Shown piece after piece: positions 36,388 through 44,976 of a stretch of DNA of 64,000 bases. The notes below the pieces were generated by a model. It searched no databases and was not told where the DNA came from. It saw only the letters and a list, made by a program, of their open reading frames with translations. The first letter of the stretch is position 1. The number at the start of each line of letters is the position of its first letter. The stretch covers positions 62,001 to 126,000 of the forward strand of contig JBKPMR010000031.1 in assembly GCA_046732255.1 (NCBI GenBank), read 5' to 3'. Both the position numbers and the translations under genes were made by a program. Source of the DNA: DATBLE01 sp046732255 (GTDB lineage Bacteria; Actinomycetota; Thermoleophilia; Gaiellales; Gaiellaceae).

Positions 36388-36929
36388 CCCAGTTCCTCCT
36401 CGAGCGCCGCGGCGAGCCGGTGCAGCCCGCTCCGCGTGCGCGTCTTCACGGTACCGAGTGGGATCCCCAGGAAGGTCGAGATCTCACTCTGCGACAGCTC
36501 GCTCCAGTAGGCCAGCTCCAGCACGGTCCGCTCGGTGTCCGGCAGATCCTCCATCGCGCGGTGGACGCGGTACGACACCCAGGACTGCTCCGCGAGCGTG
36601 TCCGGCCCTGGGTCGTCCGACGGCGAGTCGATCGGCTCGGCGGGCGGCTCGACCCGTTGGCGACCGCGGTCGGCGATCGCGTTCCGTGCGACTGCGTAGA
36701 GCCACGGCGCGACCGGGCCGCGGTCGCTCCGATAGCTCCGCGCCGCGCGCCACACCGAGGCGAACGCCTCCTGCACCGCGTCCTCGGCGCGACCGCGGTC
36801 GCCCAGCCTGCGGATCGCGAGGCCGAGCACCGCGCGGGCGTAGCGCTGGTACAGGTCGCCGAACGCGTCGCGGTCGCCGTCGGCGACCCGCGCGAGCAGC
36901 TCCTCGTCGGTCGGCTGGATGGCAGACAT
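36384..36929 (-). CDS. ECF RNA polymerase sigma factor (SigK-like)
   Basis: A 181-residue sigma factor with region 2 (DAFGDLYQRYARAVLGLAIR, then AEDAVQEAFASVWR) and region 4 (LPDTERTVLELAYWSELSQS, IPLGTVKTRTRSGL). An ATG at 36929 is preferred; another at 36938 adds three residues. The cognate anti-sigma follows with a 4-base overlap. Controls an unknown envelope or stress regulon. Confidence 0.93.
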   Translation of the reverse strand: MSAIQPTDEELLARVADGDRDAFGDLYQRYARAVLGLAIRRLGDRGRAEDAVQEAFASVWRAARSYRSDRGPVAPWLYAVARNAIADRGRQRVEPPAEPIDSPSDDPGPDTLAEQSWVSYRVHRAMEDLPDTERTVLELAYWSELSQSEISTFLGIPLGTVKTRTRSGLHRLAAALEEELG

Positions 36930-37127
36930 CCGCGGCATCGTCGCGGAGCGCGCACGCGAGGGCAAGGGGGTAGGCAACGCGACACTCAGGGTCATCCTCG
37001 GTGCTACGTGGTCGGCGCCCACTCGGTTTGACGGGGGGTATGCTCCCCGCGCGTTCGTTAGAATCGCCGCCCGCGCGGCGCCGGCTTTGCTGGCGTCGCT
37101 TGCGAAAGTGGACGGGAAAGGAGCCGG

Positions 37128-37739
37128 ATGAGCAACTACGAGCAGATCGTCGCGCGGGAGCTGAAGCCGAGCCTTCTCGAGCTCGACGGGATTTCGCGCG
37201 AGACCGTCGAGGCTCACCACCGGCTCTACCAGGGGTACGTCGCCAAGCGCAACGAGATTCTCGGGAAGCTGGCCGAGGTCGACCTCTCGAGCGCGAACCA
37301 GGTGTACTCCGACCTGCGGTCGCTGAAGGTCGACCTGACCTTCGCGATCGGCGGGATCAAGAACCACGAGATCTACTTCGAGCACCTCGGCGGCCACGGC
37401 GGCGACCCGGACGGACCGTTCGGCGAGCTCGTCAGGCGCGACTTCGGCTCGGTCGACGCGTGGCGGAGCGACCTGAAGGCGACCGGGATGGGCGGCCGCG
37501 GCTGGGCCTGGACGGCCTACGACTGGGACGAGGGTCGCCTCTTCAACTACCTCGGCGACGCCCAGAACACGTTCCCCGTCTGGAACGCCACCCCGCTGGT
37601 CGCGCTCGACGTGTACGAGCACGCCTACTTCCTCGACTACCAGACCGACCGGGCTTCGTACATCGAGGCGTTCTTGAACAACCTCGACTGGCAGGTCGTG
37701 AACGACTGGGTCGGGAGGTACGGCATCCCTCTGCGGTGA
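37128..37739 (+). CDS. sod: Iron/manganese superoxide dismutase
   Basis: Dismutates superoxide in the cytoplasm. The 203-residue protein keeps the four metal ligands: His30 (EAHHRLYQGYV), His80 (IKNHEIYFEHL), Asp160 and His164 (DVYEHAYFLDY). The second-shell KHH of typical enzymes reads RLY here, as in a divergent branch of the family. A strong ribosome site GGGAAAGGAG precedes the ATG. TAGAAT at 37059 is a possible -10 box. The gene is divergent from the sigma/anti-sigma pair. Confidence 0.9.
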   Translation: MSNYEQIVARELKPSLLELDGISRETVEAHHRLYQGYVAKRNEILGKLAEVDLSSANQVYSDLRSLKVDLTFAIGGIKNHEIYFEHLGGHGGDPDGPFGELVRRDFGSVDAWRSDLKATGMGGRGWAWTAYDWDEGRLFNYLGDAQNTFPVWNATPLVALDVYEHAYFLDYQTDRASYIEAFLNNLDWQVVNDWVGRYGIPLR

Positions 37740-37749
37740 GTCGGGGCCG

Positions 37750-38397
37750 CTGACCACCGCGATCCTGATCGCCGCGGGCTACCTCGCGGGCAGCATCCCG
37801 ACGGGGTACTGGCTCGTCCGCACCTTGAAGGGCGTCGACCTGCGGTCGATCGGGAGCGGGACGACCGGCGCGACGAATGCAGCCCGCGCGTTCGGGGGCC
37901 GGGCGCGCCTCGCGGTGCTGGTTGCAGTGACGGCGATCGACGCGGCGAAGGGCTTCGCGCCGACGTACGTCGCGATGACCGTCTCGAGCTCCGGCGTCGC
38001 CGTCGCGACGGGCTGCGCCGCCCTGCTCGGCAACTACCGGCCCGTCTTCCTCCGGTTCCAGCGCGGCGGGAAGATCGTCGCCACGGGCGGGGGCGTTCTC
38101 TTCGGGCTCGCTCCCAAGGCGGCCGGGATCGCCGTCGGCCTGTGGATGATCGTCGCCCTGATCACCCGCTACTCGTCGGCGGCTTCGCTAACGGTGGCGG
38201 CACTGATGCCGCTGCTGGTCTGGCTCACGGGTGGGTCGTGGGAGGTGATCGCCTTCACCGCCGTTCTCGCCGTCGCGATCTTCGTTCTCCACCGGGCGAA
38301 CATCCGCCGGCTCCTGAACGGCACCGAGCAGCGGCTGTCGTTCAGACGGGACGCGCCTAGCTCTCGAGCGGGGCCATCGTCAGGCCGCGCCGCTTGA
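37750..38397 (+). CDS. plsY: Glycerol-3-phosphate acyltransferase PlsY, apparent CTG start
   Basis: Acylates glycerol-3-phosphate with acyl-phosphate, the first step of phospholipid synthesis. Membrane protein with the PlsY motifs GSIPTGYWLVRTLKGVDLR, GSGTTGATNAAR and a Gly-rich GGKIVATGGGV loop. The GSIPTGY motif is essential to the family and lies upstream of the first TTG (37825). No ATG, GTG or TTG exists in frame between the preceding stop (37699) and that motif, so CTG at 37750 is the best start (215 residues). Its 3' end overlaps clpS on the other strand by 41 bp. Confidence 0.85.
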   Translation: MTTAILIAAGYLAGSIPTGYWLVRTLKGVDLRSIGSGTTGATNAARAFGGRARLAVLVAVTAIDAAKGFAPTYVAMTVSSSGVAVATGCAALLGNYRPVFLRFQRGGKIVATGGGVLFGLAPKAAGIAVGLWMIVALITRYSSAASLTVAALMPLLVWLTGGSWEVIAFTAVLAVAIFVLHRANIRRLLNGTEQRLSFRRDAPSSRAGPSSGRAA

Positions 38398-38638
38398 GGC
38401 CGGTCCAGTAGTGCTCGGCCACCTCGCGGTGGCCGGACCAGACGACCGCCTCGCCCATCGTGTGGATCCGGTTGGCGTAGGCCAGGCCCTGCTCGAACGA
38501 GACGTCCGGAAGCACCGATGCGAGGGCGGCCGCAACGCCGTCGAAGGTGTTGTGGTTGTCGTTCAGCACGATCACGTGCCACGGAGGACCCAGCCCGGTG
38601 CCGGAGCCGCGATCGAGCCGTTCCTTCGTCTCGTTCAT
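38357..38638 (-). CDS. clpS: ATP-dependent Clp protease adaptor ClpS
   Basis: Delivers N-degron substrates to ClpAP/ClpCP. The 93-residue protein has the core PWHVIVLNDNHNTFDGVAAA with the DNHNTFD segment that docks the N-terminal residue, and IHTMGEAVVWSGHREVAEHY. The ATG overlaps the folE2 stop (ATGA). No clpA/clpC is in the window. Confidence 0.92.
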   Translation of the reverse strand: MNETKERLDRGSGTGLGPPWHVIVLNDNHNTFDGVAAALASVLPDVSFEQGLAYANRIHTMGEAVVWSGHREVAEHYWTGLKRRGLTMAPLES

Positions 38639-39606
38639 CGTGTGAGCCACTCCCGCAGCTCGGTGTGCCTCGCGGGCCGATCGCCGCGCTCCAGCTCCGC
38701 GCGGAGCTCCGCGACGGTGCCGTAGCGCTCCGCGAGCACGTCGTGGGTATGGATCGTCTCGAGGTTGACCTGCCTCGACCAGAGGAAGTCGTCGTCGGCG
38801 AGCTCGTCGTAGGTCTCGAGCGCCTCCTTCAGCGCCACCCGTACCGAGTCCTCGACGAACCGCGGCTGGAGGTGGGCGTGCTCGACGACGAAGAGCTCGT
38901 CGGGACGCTTCAGGAGCTCGTAGATCGGCGAGCTCATCGACCGCTCGACGATCTCGACCAGGTCCTCGGCGTTGACCGCGCGGTCGGTGCCGACGTACAG
39001 CGTCCCGCGGCCCCGCTGGTTGTGCGTGGCCAGCGGGACGAGATCGAGGATCCGGTCGACGTCGTCCTCGCCGAAGCCGGCGTCGAGCAGGCGTTCGGAG
39101 GCGCGCCCGCGGACGAGGCCCTGGGCGCACGGGCAGGCGTTGATACCGGTCGCCTCGACGCCGACGAGCCGGCGGACCCGGTGCGTGGACGCGGCGGCGA
39201 TCCCGATCAGCGAGACCATCTCCTGCGTCCGCATGCGGGTCACCGGCGTCTCTCGCTTGATCGGGTACTGAGCCGTCACCTCGACCTCCGCGCGCAGCGC
39301 GTGCTGGCGGCCGACGACCGCCTGCGCGATGTGCTCGGCGAGTTCCTCCACGAGCAGCGCCTCTCCCATCACGAGCTCGTCCACCGCCTGCTCGAAGAGC
39401 TCCGGGAAGCGGGACATGTGGACGCCGCGCTGCTGCGGATCGAGGTCGACGGAGCACGAGATCTCGGCGAAGACCAGCTTCTCGTAGCTGCCGCGGCGGA
39501 GGCGGATCGCCTTGTTCACGCCGCGCACACCGGCGCGGGAGAGACCGATCCGAACCTCGGGCTCCGAAGACTGGAGGTCGCTCGCTAGCAGGTTCGTCCG
39601 CTCCAT
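38635..39606 (-). CDS. folE2: GTP cyclohydrolase, FolE2/MptA type
   Basis: Opens GTP for folate or pterin synthesis. The 323-residue protein has SRAGVRGVNKAI near the N-terminus, DLDPQQRGVHMSRF and the metal-site GINACPCAQ with its cysteine. FolE2/MptA enzymes work with several metals and often replace FolE when zinc is short. Tight overlap with clpS downstream. Divergent from the histidine-kinase-like gene. Confidence 0.9.
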   Translation of the reverse strand: MERTNLLASDLQSSEPEVRIGLSRAGVRGVNKAIRLRRGSYEKLVFAEISCSVDLDPQQRGVHMSRFPELFEQAVDELVMGEALLVEELAEHIAQAVVGRQHALRAEVEVTAQYPIKRETPVTRMRTQEMVSLIGIAAASTHRVRRLVGVEATGINACPCAQGLVRGRASERLLDAGFGEDDVDRILDLVPLATHNQRGRGTLYVGTDRAVNAEDLVEIVERSMSSPIYELLKRPDELFVVEHAHLQPRFVEDSVRVALKEALETYDELADDDFLWSRQVNLETIHTHDVLAERYGTVAELRAELERGDRPARHTELREWLTR

Positions 39607-39634
39607 CTATTCTCCGGAAACTACCAGGGGAAAC

Positions 39635-40216
39635 GTGACCGACGAAACAACCTTCTCGAGGCTGGTCAGCCTTGCCTGCCACGATCTGCGTACCCCGCTC
39701 GCGACCGTCTACGGATTCGCGCGCACGATCTCGCGGGCCGACGGGCTCGACCCGAAGCTGGCCGGCTACTCCGAGATGATCGAGGCCGCCTCGCAGCAAC
39801 TCGCGGAGCTCGTCGACGAGCTGTCACTCGCCGCCCGCATCGAGAGCGACCGCTACGAGCCTAAGCTGCTGGCGGTGTCGACTGCGGAGCTCGCCGAGGC
39901 GGCCGCTGCGGCGCTCGGCTCCGAGCGGGTGGCGGTCTCCGGCAAAGGCGAGACGGTCGAGACCGACGTCGAGGCGGCGCGCCGCTCCGTCTCCTCACTC
40001 GTCCAGTGCGCGTTGCGCCACGGCGGCCTCGACGAGGTCTCGGTCGTCGCCGACGGGCCGGCGCTCCGCGTGTCGCCGATCACAGCCGCGTCGGCTCCGG
40101 TCGTCCTCGGCGAGGATCTTCGCGACCTCGGCGCCGCGGTCGCGGTGATGCACATCGGGGCCCTGGGCGGTTCCGTCTCGGTCGAGGACGAGACGCTCAC
40201 GATCCGATTCGCCTGA
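39635..40216 (+). CDS. Histidine-kinase-like protein with degenerate ATPase domain
   Basis: A 193-residue protein from the GTG at 39635 (AGGGGAAAC precedes it). The dimerisation/phosphoacceptor segment is intact: FSRLVSLACHDLRTPLATVYGFAR, with the H-box HDLRTP. The following domain has the size of an HATPase but lacks the N-box and DxGxG; GEDLRDLGAAVAVMHIGALGGSV is a remnant of the G2/last-helix region. No sensor, membrane helix or response regulator is seen. It may act as a phosphotransfer or regulatory scaffold. Confidence 0.78.
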   Translation: MTDETTFSRLVSLACHDLRTPLATVYGFARTISRADGLDPKLAGYSEMIEAASQQLAELVDELSLAARIESDRYEPKLLAVSTAELAEAAAAALGSERVAVSGKGETVETDVEAARRSVSSLVQCALRHGGLDEVSVVADGPALRVSPITAASAPVVLGEDLRDLGAAVAVMHIGALGGSVSVEDETLTIRFA

Positions 40217-40228
40217 GCGGCGACGGGA

Positions 40229-40579
40229 TCACATGAGCAGCTCGGAGTCGTGCTCCTCGAACAGGGCGGGCAGACGCGCCGGGTCGAAAGGATCCATCGC
40301 GTGGATGGCGGCGACGAGTGCTGCGGTCCGCGGGCCCATCACGATCACGTAGCGCGCCAGCCCGGCCGTCGCGTTCCAGTAGGAGTGCGGAGTCCCGGCC
40401 GGGACGATCACCGTCCGCCCCACGTCTGCGTGGATCTCCTCCTCGCCGGATCTGAACCCGAGCGCTCCCTCGAGCACGTACCACGCCTCGTCCTCGGTGC
40501 GGTGGAGGTGCAGCGGCGCGATCGGCCGCTCGCGGCTCGTCTCACCGTCGTCGCGCCACTCCTCCACCGAACCGATCAT
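40229..40579 (-). CDS. Cupin domain protein
   Basis: A 116-residue single-domain cupin. Motif 1 is PLHLHRTEDEAWYVLEGALG, giving two His, Glu and a later His in motif 2, TVIVPAGTPHSYWN, which together bind a metal. The ATG overlaps the fpg stop (ATGA), so the two are cotranscribed. No specific substrate can be read. Confidence 0.87.
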   Translation of the reverse strand: MIGSVEEWRDDGETSRERPIAPLHLHRTEDEAWYVLEGALGFRSGEEEIHADVGRTVIVPAGTPHSYWNATAGLARYVIVMGPRTAALVAAIHAMDPFDPARLPALFEEHDSELLM

Positions 40580-41403
40580 CGGAGCAGCCTGGACAGCCGT
40601 CGGTCCTTGAGCACGCGCCCGCCCGTCTGGCACCTGGGGCAGTAGTAGATCGTGTGCTCCTCGTAGTCGACGCGGGCGATCGGCGTCCCGCACACGGGAC
40701 ACGGTTCCCCGAGGCGGTCGTGGATGCGGTAGACCTGCGGATCCTTCGCGCTGCGCTCGCGCAGCTCGAGGCCGCGCGAGAGCTCCTCGTCGATCGCCGT
40801 CGCCAGCCGCTCGACCTGTTCGGGCGAGAGCTCCGTCGACACCGCGAACGGCGAGAGCTGGGCGTGGTGGAGGATCTCGTTCGCCCATGCCCGGCCGATC
40901 CCGGCGATCAGGCGCTGGTCGCGAAGCAGCGAATGGAGCCGCCGCGATTCCGCCTTCAGGATCGCCCCCAGCCGTTTCGCGCCCAGGCCGAGCGCCTCGG
41001 GCCCGAGGTGTGCGAGCTCCGCCTCGGCGGCCTCCGGGGTGAGCAACCAGACTCCGGCGCGCTTCTTCGATCCGGCCTCGGTCAGCACGAGCTCGGCGCC
41101 GTCTGCGAATCGGACCCGTAGGGCAGGCGTCTTCGGGCCTTTCTCCCCGGGCCGGAGATAGCGAAGCCGTCCGGCCGTCATCAGGTGGACGAGCAGGACG
41201 AGCTCGCCGTCGTCCGTAGGGAACAGCAGGCGTTTCGCGCGGCGCTCGGCGCCGGCGAACCGACGGCCCTCGAGTGCCGAGAGCGGCGGGTCGAACGTCT
41301 TCAGCGTGGCGACGTGAGCAGGCCCGGCACGCTCGATCGGAAACGCGGAAACGGGAGCGTCGAGCGCCCGTCGCCACGCCTCGACCTCGGGCAGCTCCGG
41401 CAT
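40576..41403 (-). CDS. Formamidopyrimidine/endonuclease VIII-type DNA glycosylase
   Basis: Base-excision repair enzyme. The mature N-terminus PELPEVE carries the catalytic proline and glutamate; the helix-two-turn-helix is GIGRAWANEILHHAQLSP and the C-terminal zinc finger is CPVCG...YYCPRCQTGGR (C-x2-C, C-x2-C). At 275 residues it has Fpg/Nei length; whether it is MutM (8-oxoguanine) or Nei-like is not decided from sequence. Confidence 0.92.
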   Translation of the reverse strand: MPELPEVEAWRRALDAPVSAFPIERAGPAHVATLKTFDPPLSALEGRRFAGAERRAKRLLFPTDDGELVLLVHLMTAGRLRYLRPGEKGPKTPALRVRFADGAELVLTEAGSKKRAGVWLLTPEAAEAELAHLGPEALGLGAKRLGAILKAESRRLHSLLRDQRLIAGIGRAWANEILHHAQLSPFAVSTELSPEQVERLATAIDEELSRGLELRERSAKDPQVYRIHDRLGEPCPVCGTPIARVDYEEHTIYYCPRCQTGGRVLKDRRLSRLLR

Positions 41404-41419
41404 CTACGCTCTCCTCGCC

Positions 41420-42295
41420 ATGGGCCCGATCAGCGTAACCGTGCGGCGCGGGCCCCTGGTGGAAGCCAAGCACCGTGTCCACGCAGTCGCCGTCGAGGAC
41501 GGACGGATCACGGAGTCAGCGGGCGACCCGGGCTTCGTCACGTTCTACCGCTCCTCCTCGAAGCCGCTGCAGGCGCTGCCGCTCGCGCGCGAGCGCGCCG
41601 ACGTCACGGAGGTGGAGCTCGCCGTCGCCTGTGCGTCGCACCGGGCGGAGCCGCCGCAGCTCGAGGCGGCCCGGAGCCTCCTCGAGCGCGCTCCCGCGAC
41701 CGAGGCGGATCTAGAGCTCGGCCCTCAGGAGGGCCGCGGCCCGAGCCTGCTCTCGCACAACTGTTCCGGCAAGCACGCCGGCTTCCTCGCCGTCTGTCGT
41801 GCGCGCGGGTGGCCGTCCGGCGGCTACCGCCTGGGAGGCCATCCGCTCCAGCAACTCCTCCTGGCCGAGGTGGCGGCCGCGGCTGAGCTCCCGGAGGACG
41901 AGCTCTCGACCGCCGTCGACGGCTGCGGGGTCCTGACCTTCGGGCTGACGCTGGAGCGCATGGCCTTGACCTTCTCCCGCCTCGGACAACTGGACGGCGG
42001 CGACCGCATCGTCTCGGCGATGGCCGCCCACCCCGAGCTGATCGGCTACGACCGCGGCGCCCTCGACACCGACCTGATGCGGCTCCGCCCGGGCTGGGTC
42101 GCCAAGGGAGGGGCCGAGGGCCTGATCTGTGTTGCGACGCCCGACGGGGCGGGCATCGCGCTCAAGGTCGAGGACGGCAGCATGCGGGCGCTGCGCCCCG
42201 CGCTCGCTTCGTTCCTCGGCCTCGGCGACGACTTCGGACGTGTCCCGATCGAGAACAGCAGGGGGGAGACAGTCGGGGAGGTGCTCGTCGAGTGA
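41420..42295 (+). CDS. Asparaginase, asparaginase II family (PF06089-like)
   Basis: A 291-residue protein matching bacterial L-asparaginase II proteins of the rhizobial AnsA-unrelated family: FYRSSSKPLQALPL near the N-terminus, NCSGKHAGFLAVC, DGCGVLTFGLTLERMA and AKGGAEGLICVA. It presumably hydrolyses asparagine. -10-like TACGCT lies 9 bases before the ATG. Its TGA overlaps the GTG of the peptidase gene. Confidence 0.87.
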   Translation: MGPISVTVRRGPLVEAKHRVHAVAVEDGRITESAGDPGFVTFYRSSSKPLQALPLARERADVTEVELAVACASHRAEPPQLEAARSLLERAPATEADLELGPQEGRGPSLLSHNCSGKHAGFLAVCRARGWPSGGYRLGGHPLQQLLLAEVAAAAELPEDELSTAVDGCGVLTFGLTLERMALTFSRLGQLDGGDRIVSAMAAHPELIGYDRGALDTDLMRLRPGWVAKGGAEGLICVATPDGAGIALKVEDGSMRALRPALASFLGLGDDFGRVPIENSRGETVGEVLVE

Positions 42296-43104
42296 AGGTC
42301 CACGTGATCAGCGACATCGAGGGGTGTGCGGGAATCGTCAAGTGGGAGCAGACGAGCGGCGACAGCCCGCTCTACCAGGAAGGCCGAAAGCTCTACACCG
42401 AGGAGATCAACGCTGCCGTGCGCGGCGCCAAGGCGGCGGGCGCGACGGAGATCGTCGTCATGGACTGCCACGGGGCGGCGGGCGCCTACCAGTTCAACTC
42501 GCTGATCGCGGAAGACCTCGACCCGGCGTGCGAGTTCGTCGTCCAGGAGCGCTGGACGGGCTACACGGCGTTCCTCGAGTCGGGCTGCGACGCCGCGCTC
42601 TTCATCGGCATGCACGCAATGGCCGGCACCGAGCGTGGCGTCCTCAACCACACGGTGATGGGCACCGAGTGGCGCGCGCTCTACTTCAACGGCACGGAAG
42701 TCGGCGAGACCGGGATCAACGCCGCCCTCTGCGGCCACTGGGGATGCCCGGTCCTGCTCGTCACCGGCGACACGTCGACCTGCGCCGAGGGTACGAAGCT
42801 GCTCGGTGAGGGACTGACGACGGTCGCGGTCAAGGACGGAACCGGACGGTTCGGAGCGCGGAACCTCGCTCCGAAGCGGGCCCGCGAGCTGATCGAGCAG
42901 GGCGCCCGCAAGGCACTCTTGGACCTCTCCGCAGTACCCGCTTACGATCCGGGCCGCCCGTGCGAGATCCGAGTCGTCTTCCACCACACCGACGGCGTCG
43001 ATCGGCACCGGACCAACGAGCGCGTCGAGATCGTCGGCCCACGCGAGATCGTCTCGCGTGCGGACGACTGGTGGTCGGCTTGGAAGCAGTTCTTCTTCTC
43101 GTGA
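42292..43104 (+). CDS. M55 D-aminopeptidase, DppA type
   Basis: Cleaves N-terminal D-residues from short peptides such as D-Ala-D-Ala. The 270-residue protein has the zinc ligands of DppA: SDIEG (Asp8, Glu10), MDCHG (His60), FIGMHAM (His108 by visible position) and NGTEVGETG (Glu), plus LNHTVMG. GTGA overlap with asparaginase. A peptide or amino acid salvage theme fits the pair. Confidence 0.9.
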   Translation: MKVHVISDIEGCAGIVKWEQTSGDSPLYQEGRKLYTEEINAAVRGAKAAGATEIVVMDCHGAAGAYQFNSLIAEDLDPACEFVVQERWTGYTAFLESGCDAALFIGMHAMAGTERGVLNHTVMGTEWRALYFNGTEVGETGINAALCGHWGCPVLLVTGDTSTCAEGTKLLGEGLTTVAVKDGTGRFGARNLAPKRARELIEQGARKALLDLSAVPAYDPGRPCEIRVVFHHTDGVDRHRTNERVEIVGPREIVSRADDWWSAWKQFFFS

Positions 43105-43120
43105 GCAGCGAAGGCGAACG

Positions 43121-44014
43121 GTGATCGCGGCCGCCCTGGTCTGGCTCGCGCTCGCCTGGATGAGCGCCGCGCCGGTGCCGCAGCCTCGCACGGAGGTCGG
43201 TGCCGCGACGCTCCGAGGCGAGATCGTCGTCGTCGGGGGACTGACCGCGGACGGCGCCGTGTCGGCCCGGGTCGATGGGTACTCGCCGGCGACGGGCCGC
43301 TGGCGTCGCCTTCCGGACCTTCCCGCCGCCGTCCACCACCCGCTCGTCGCTGCCGACGGCCGCCGCGTCTTCGTCGCCGGCGGCTACGGGGGCAGGCTCG
43401 GGGCGGGCGAGCGGCAGCGCAGCGTGTTTGCCTTCGACGGTGCCCGCTGGCGCTCGCTTCCGCGGCTACCCGAGCCGCGGGCCGCGGGCGGAGCGGCCGT
43501 GGTCGGCGGGCGGCTGTACGCCGTCGGCGGAGTCGGGGCGGTCGGTCTCGCCCGGCGCGCCTTCGGCCTCGACCTCAGGACCAACCGCTGGTCGGTTGTC
43601 CCGGCGCCGACGCCTCGCGAGCACCTCGCCGTCGCCGCCGCCGGAGGACGGATCTACGCGCTCGGCGGGCGAACGGCGGGGTACGACACGAACCTCGCCA
43701 CGTTCGAGAGCTGGGCACCGGGCGCGAAGCGCTGGCGTCGGCTGCCCAGCGTGCCCGGTGCCCGCGGCGGGACTGGAGCCGCGGTCGCCGCCGGGTCGCT
43801 CGTCTCGGTTGGAGGCGAGGAGCCGGCCGGGACGATCGCGTCGGTCTACGCCTGGGACCTCGCTCACGGCGGCTGGCGCCGGCTTCCCGACCTGCCGACG
43901 CCGCGTCACGGGCTGGGCGTCGTCGCGGTCGGAACGCATGTCTATGCGATCGCGGGCGGTCCGAGCCCCGGGCTCACGGCCAGCGGGGCGAACGAATACA
44001 TCGATCTCCGGTGA
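43121..44014 (+). CDS. Secreted kelch-repeat protein
   Basis: A 297-residue protein with a short N-terminal hydrophobic segment (AAALVWLALAWMSAA) followed by about six kelch repeats, each with a GG pair and a spaced W (for example VVVGGLTADG...RWRRLPDLP, LYAVGGVGAVG...RWSVVPAP, IYALGGRTAGY). It forms a beta-propeller, likely outside the cell, for binding. GTG start. The downstream SGNH hydrolase overlaps it by 4 bases. Confidence 0.87.
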   Translation: MIAAALVWLALAWMSAAPVPQPRTEVGAATLRGEIVVVGGLTADGAVSARVDGYSPATGRWRRLPDLPAAVHHPLVAADGRRVFVAGGYGGRLGAGERQRSVFAFDGARWRSLPRLPEPRAAGGAAVVGGRLYAVGGVGAVGLARRAFGLDLRTNRWSVVPAPTPREHLAVAAAGGRIYALGGRTAGYDTNLATFESWAPGAKRWRRLPSVPGARGGTGAAVAAGSLVSVGGEEPAGTIASVYAWDLAHGGWRRLPDLPTPRHGLGVVAVGTHVYAIAGGPSPGLTASGANEYIDLR

Positions 44015-44670
44015 GGCGTGCCGTCGTGACGCTGATCGGCACACTCCTGCTCGCCGGGTGCGGGGGCTCCGGCAGGGAGGCTCGGACGACGCTCGTGGCC
44101 ACGCTCGGCGACTCGATCACCGCCGGCTCCCCCGGTTACGACCCGGACCCCCGCATGCGCGAGACGCTGGGGTTTGGAGCCGACGACAAGAGCCAGTGGC
44201 AATACTGGGCGGAGAAGGCGGACCCCACCCTCCGCTTCCGCAACTGCGGCGTATACGGCCAGCGCACCGACCAGATCGCGCGCCGCCTCGACGAATGCGC
44301 GATGGGAGCGCAGGTGCTGGTCGTCCAGGGCGGGATCAACGACATCGTCCAGAGTCGGTCCATCGACCGCGCCGCGGACAACCTACGGCGGATGGTCGAG
44401 CGCGGCAAGCAGCTCGTCGGCCGGGTGGCGCTCGTCGAGCTGCTGCCGTGGAACAACGGCTATCCGCAGGCCGACCCGAAGATCCGGGGGCTGAACGCGC
44501 TGATCCACGAGATCGCTCGCCGGGAAGACGTCCCGCTGCTTCCGTTCTACTCCACGCTCGAGGATCCGGATCGGCCAGGCAGGATGAAGGAGGCGTGGAC
44601 GTCGGACGGCGACCACCCCTCCGTCGAGGGCTACCGCCTCCTCGGCGAACGAGCCTTCCGGCTCCCCTGA
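44011..44670 (+). CDS. SGNH/GDSL hydrolase lipoprotein
   Basis: A 219-residue esterase-type protein. The lipobox LLLAGCGGS predicts lipidation at Cys17. Catalytic blocks: GDSITAG (Ser), GGIND (Asn) and DGDHPSVEG (Asp-x-x-His). The family hydrolyses ester bonds in lipids or acetylated glycans; no specific substrate is evident. It is coupled to the kelch gene by GTGA overlap. Confidence 0.9.
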   Translation: MRRAVVTLIGTLLLAGCGGSGREARTTLVATLGDSITAGSPGYDPDPRMRETLGFGADDKSQWQYWAEKADPTLRFRNCGVYGQRTDQIARRLDECAMGAQVLVVQGGINDIVQSRSIDRAADNLRRMVERGKQLVGRVALVELLPWNNGYPQADPKIRGLNALIHEIARREDVPLLPFYSTLEDPDRPGRMKEAWTSDGDHPSVEGYRLLGERAFRLP

Positions 44671-44696
44671 TCGTCGGCCCGTTCGGCCACGCCCAA

Positions 44697-44762
44697 GGGA
44701 CTGTCCCTGTGACCTGTTCTTCTGTGGAGAACCCGTGACACTCGCGTTACAGGGACTGTCCC
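44697..44762. repeat. Two GGGAC-T-GTCCC palindromes
   Basis: AGGGACTGTCCCTGTGACC at 44696-44714 and CAGGGACTGTCCCT around 44750-44763. Both have the T-centred 11-bp core, and they lie 55 bp apart after the SGNH hydrolase gene. The spacer between them includes a GTGACACTCGCGTTAC stretch. Confidence 0.85.
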
Positions 44763-44841
44763 TCCGACAACGCTCGAACAGCCACGTCCGGATCGGCTAC
44801 AGTTCGGCGTTGAAGCCCTGCGACTCCAGGAGGTGGCACAG

Positions 44842-44892
44842 ATGACGAAGACCGCATTTGCCGATCGCCTCCGGCGCAGGGCGCTCAGCTAG
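44842..44892 (+). CDS. Possible 16-residue leader peptide before rsgA
   Basis: ATG at 44842 follows an excellent ribosome site (AGGAGG, 7 bases upstream) and encodes MTKTAFADRLRRRALS. The ribosome site is stronger than most in the window, yet the frame is tiny. It could be a leader peptide or a relic. No attenuator hairpin was clearly identified before rsgA, 84 bp downstream. Confidence 0.35.
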   Translation: MTKTAFADRLRRRALS

Positions 44893-44976
44893 CTCCCGCC
44901 AGCAAGCAGCGCCTGCCCGTCCGTGCCCAGGGCGTCTTCGGCTGCCCTCAGCTCGCGTACCCAAAGGAGACTCGCG

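Noticed and set aside
37028..37064. TTGACG and TAGAAT as the SOD promoter pair
   Set aside because: Spacing is 25 bp, too long for a usual promoter. TAGAAT alone may still be real with a poor -35.
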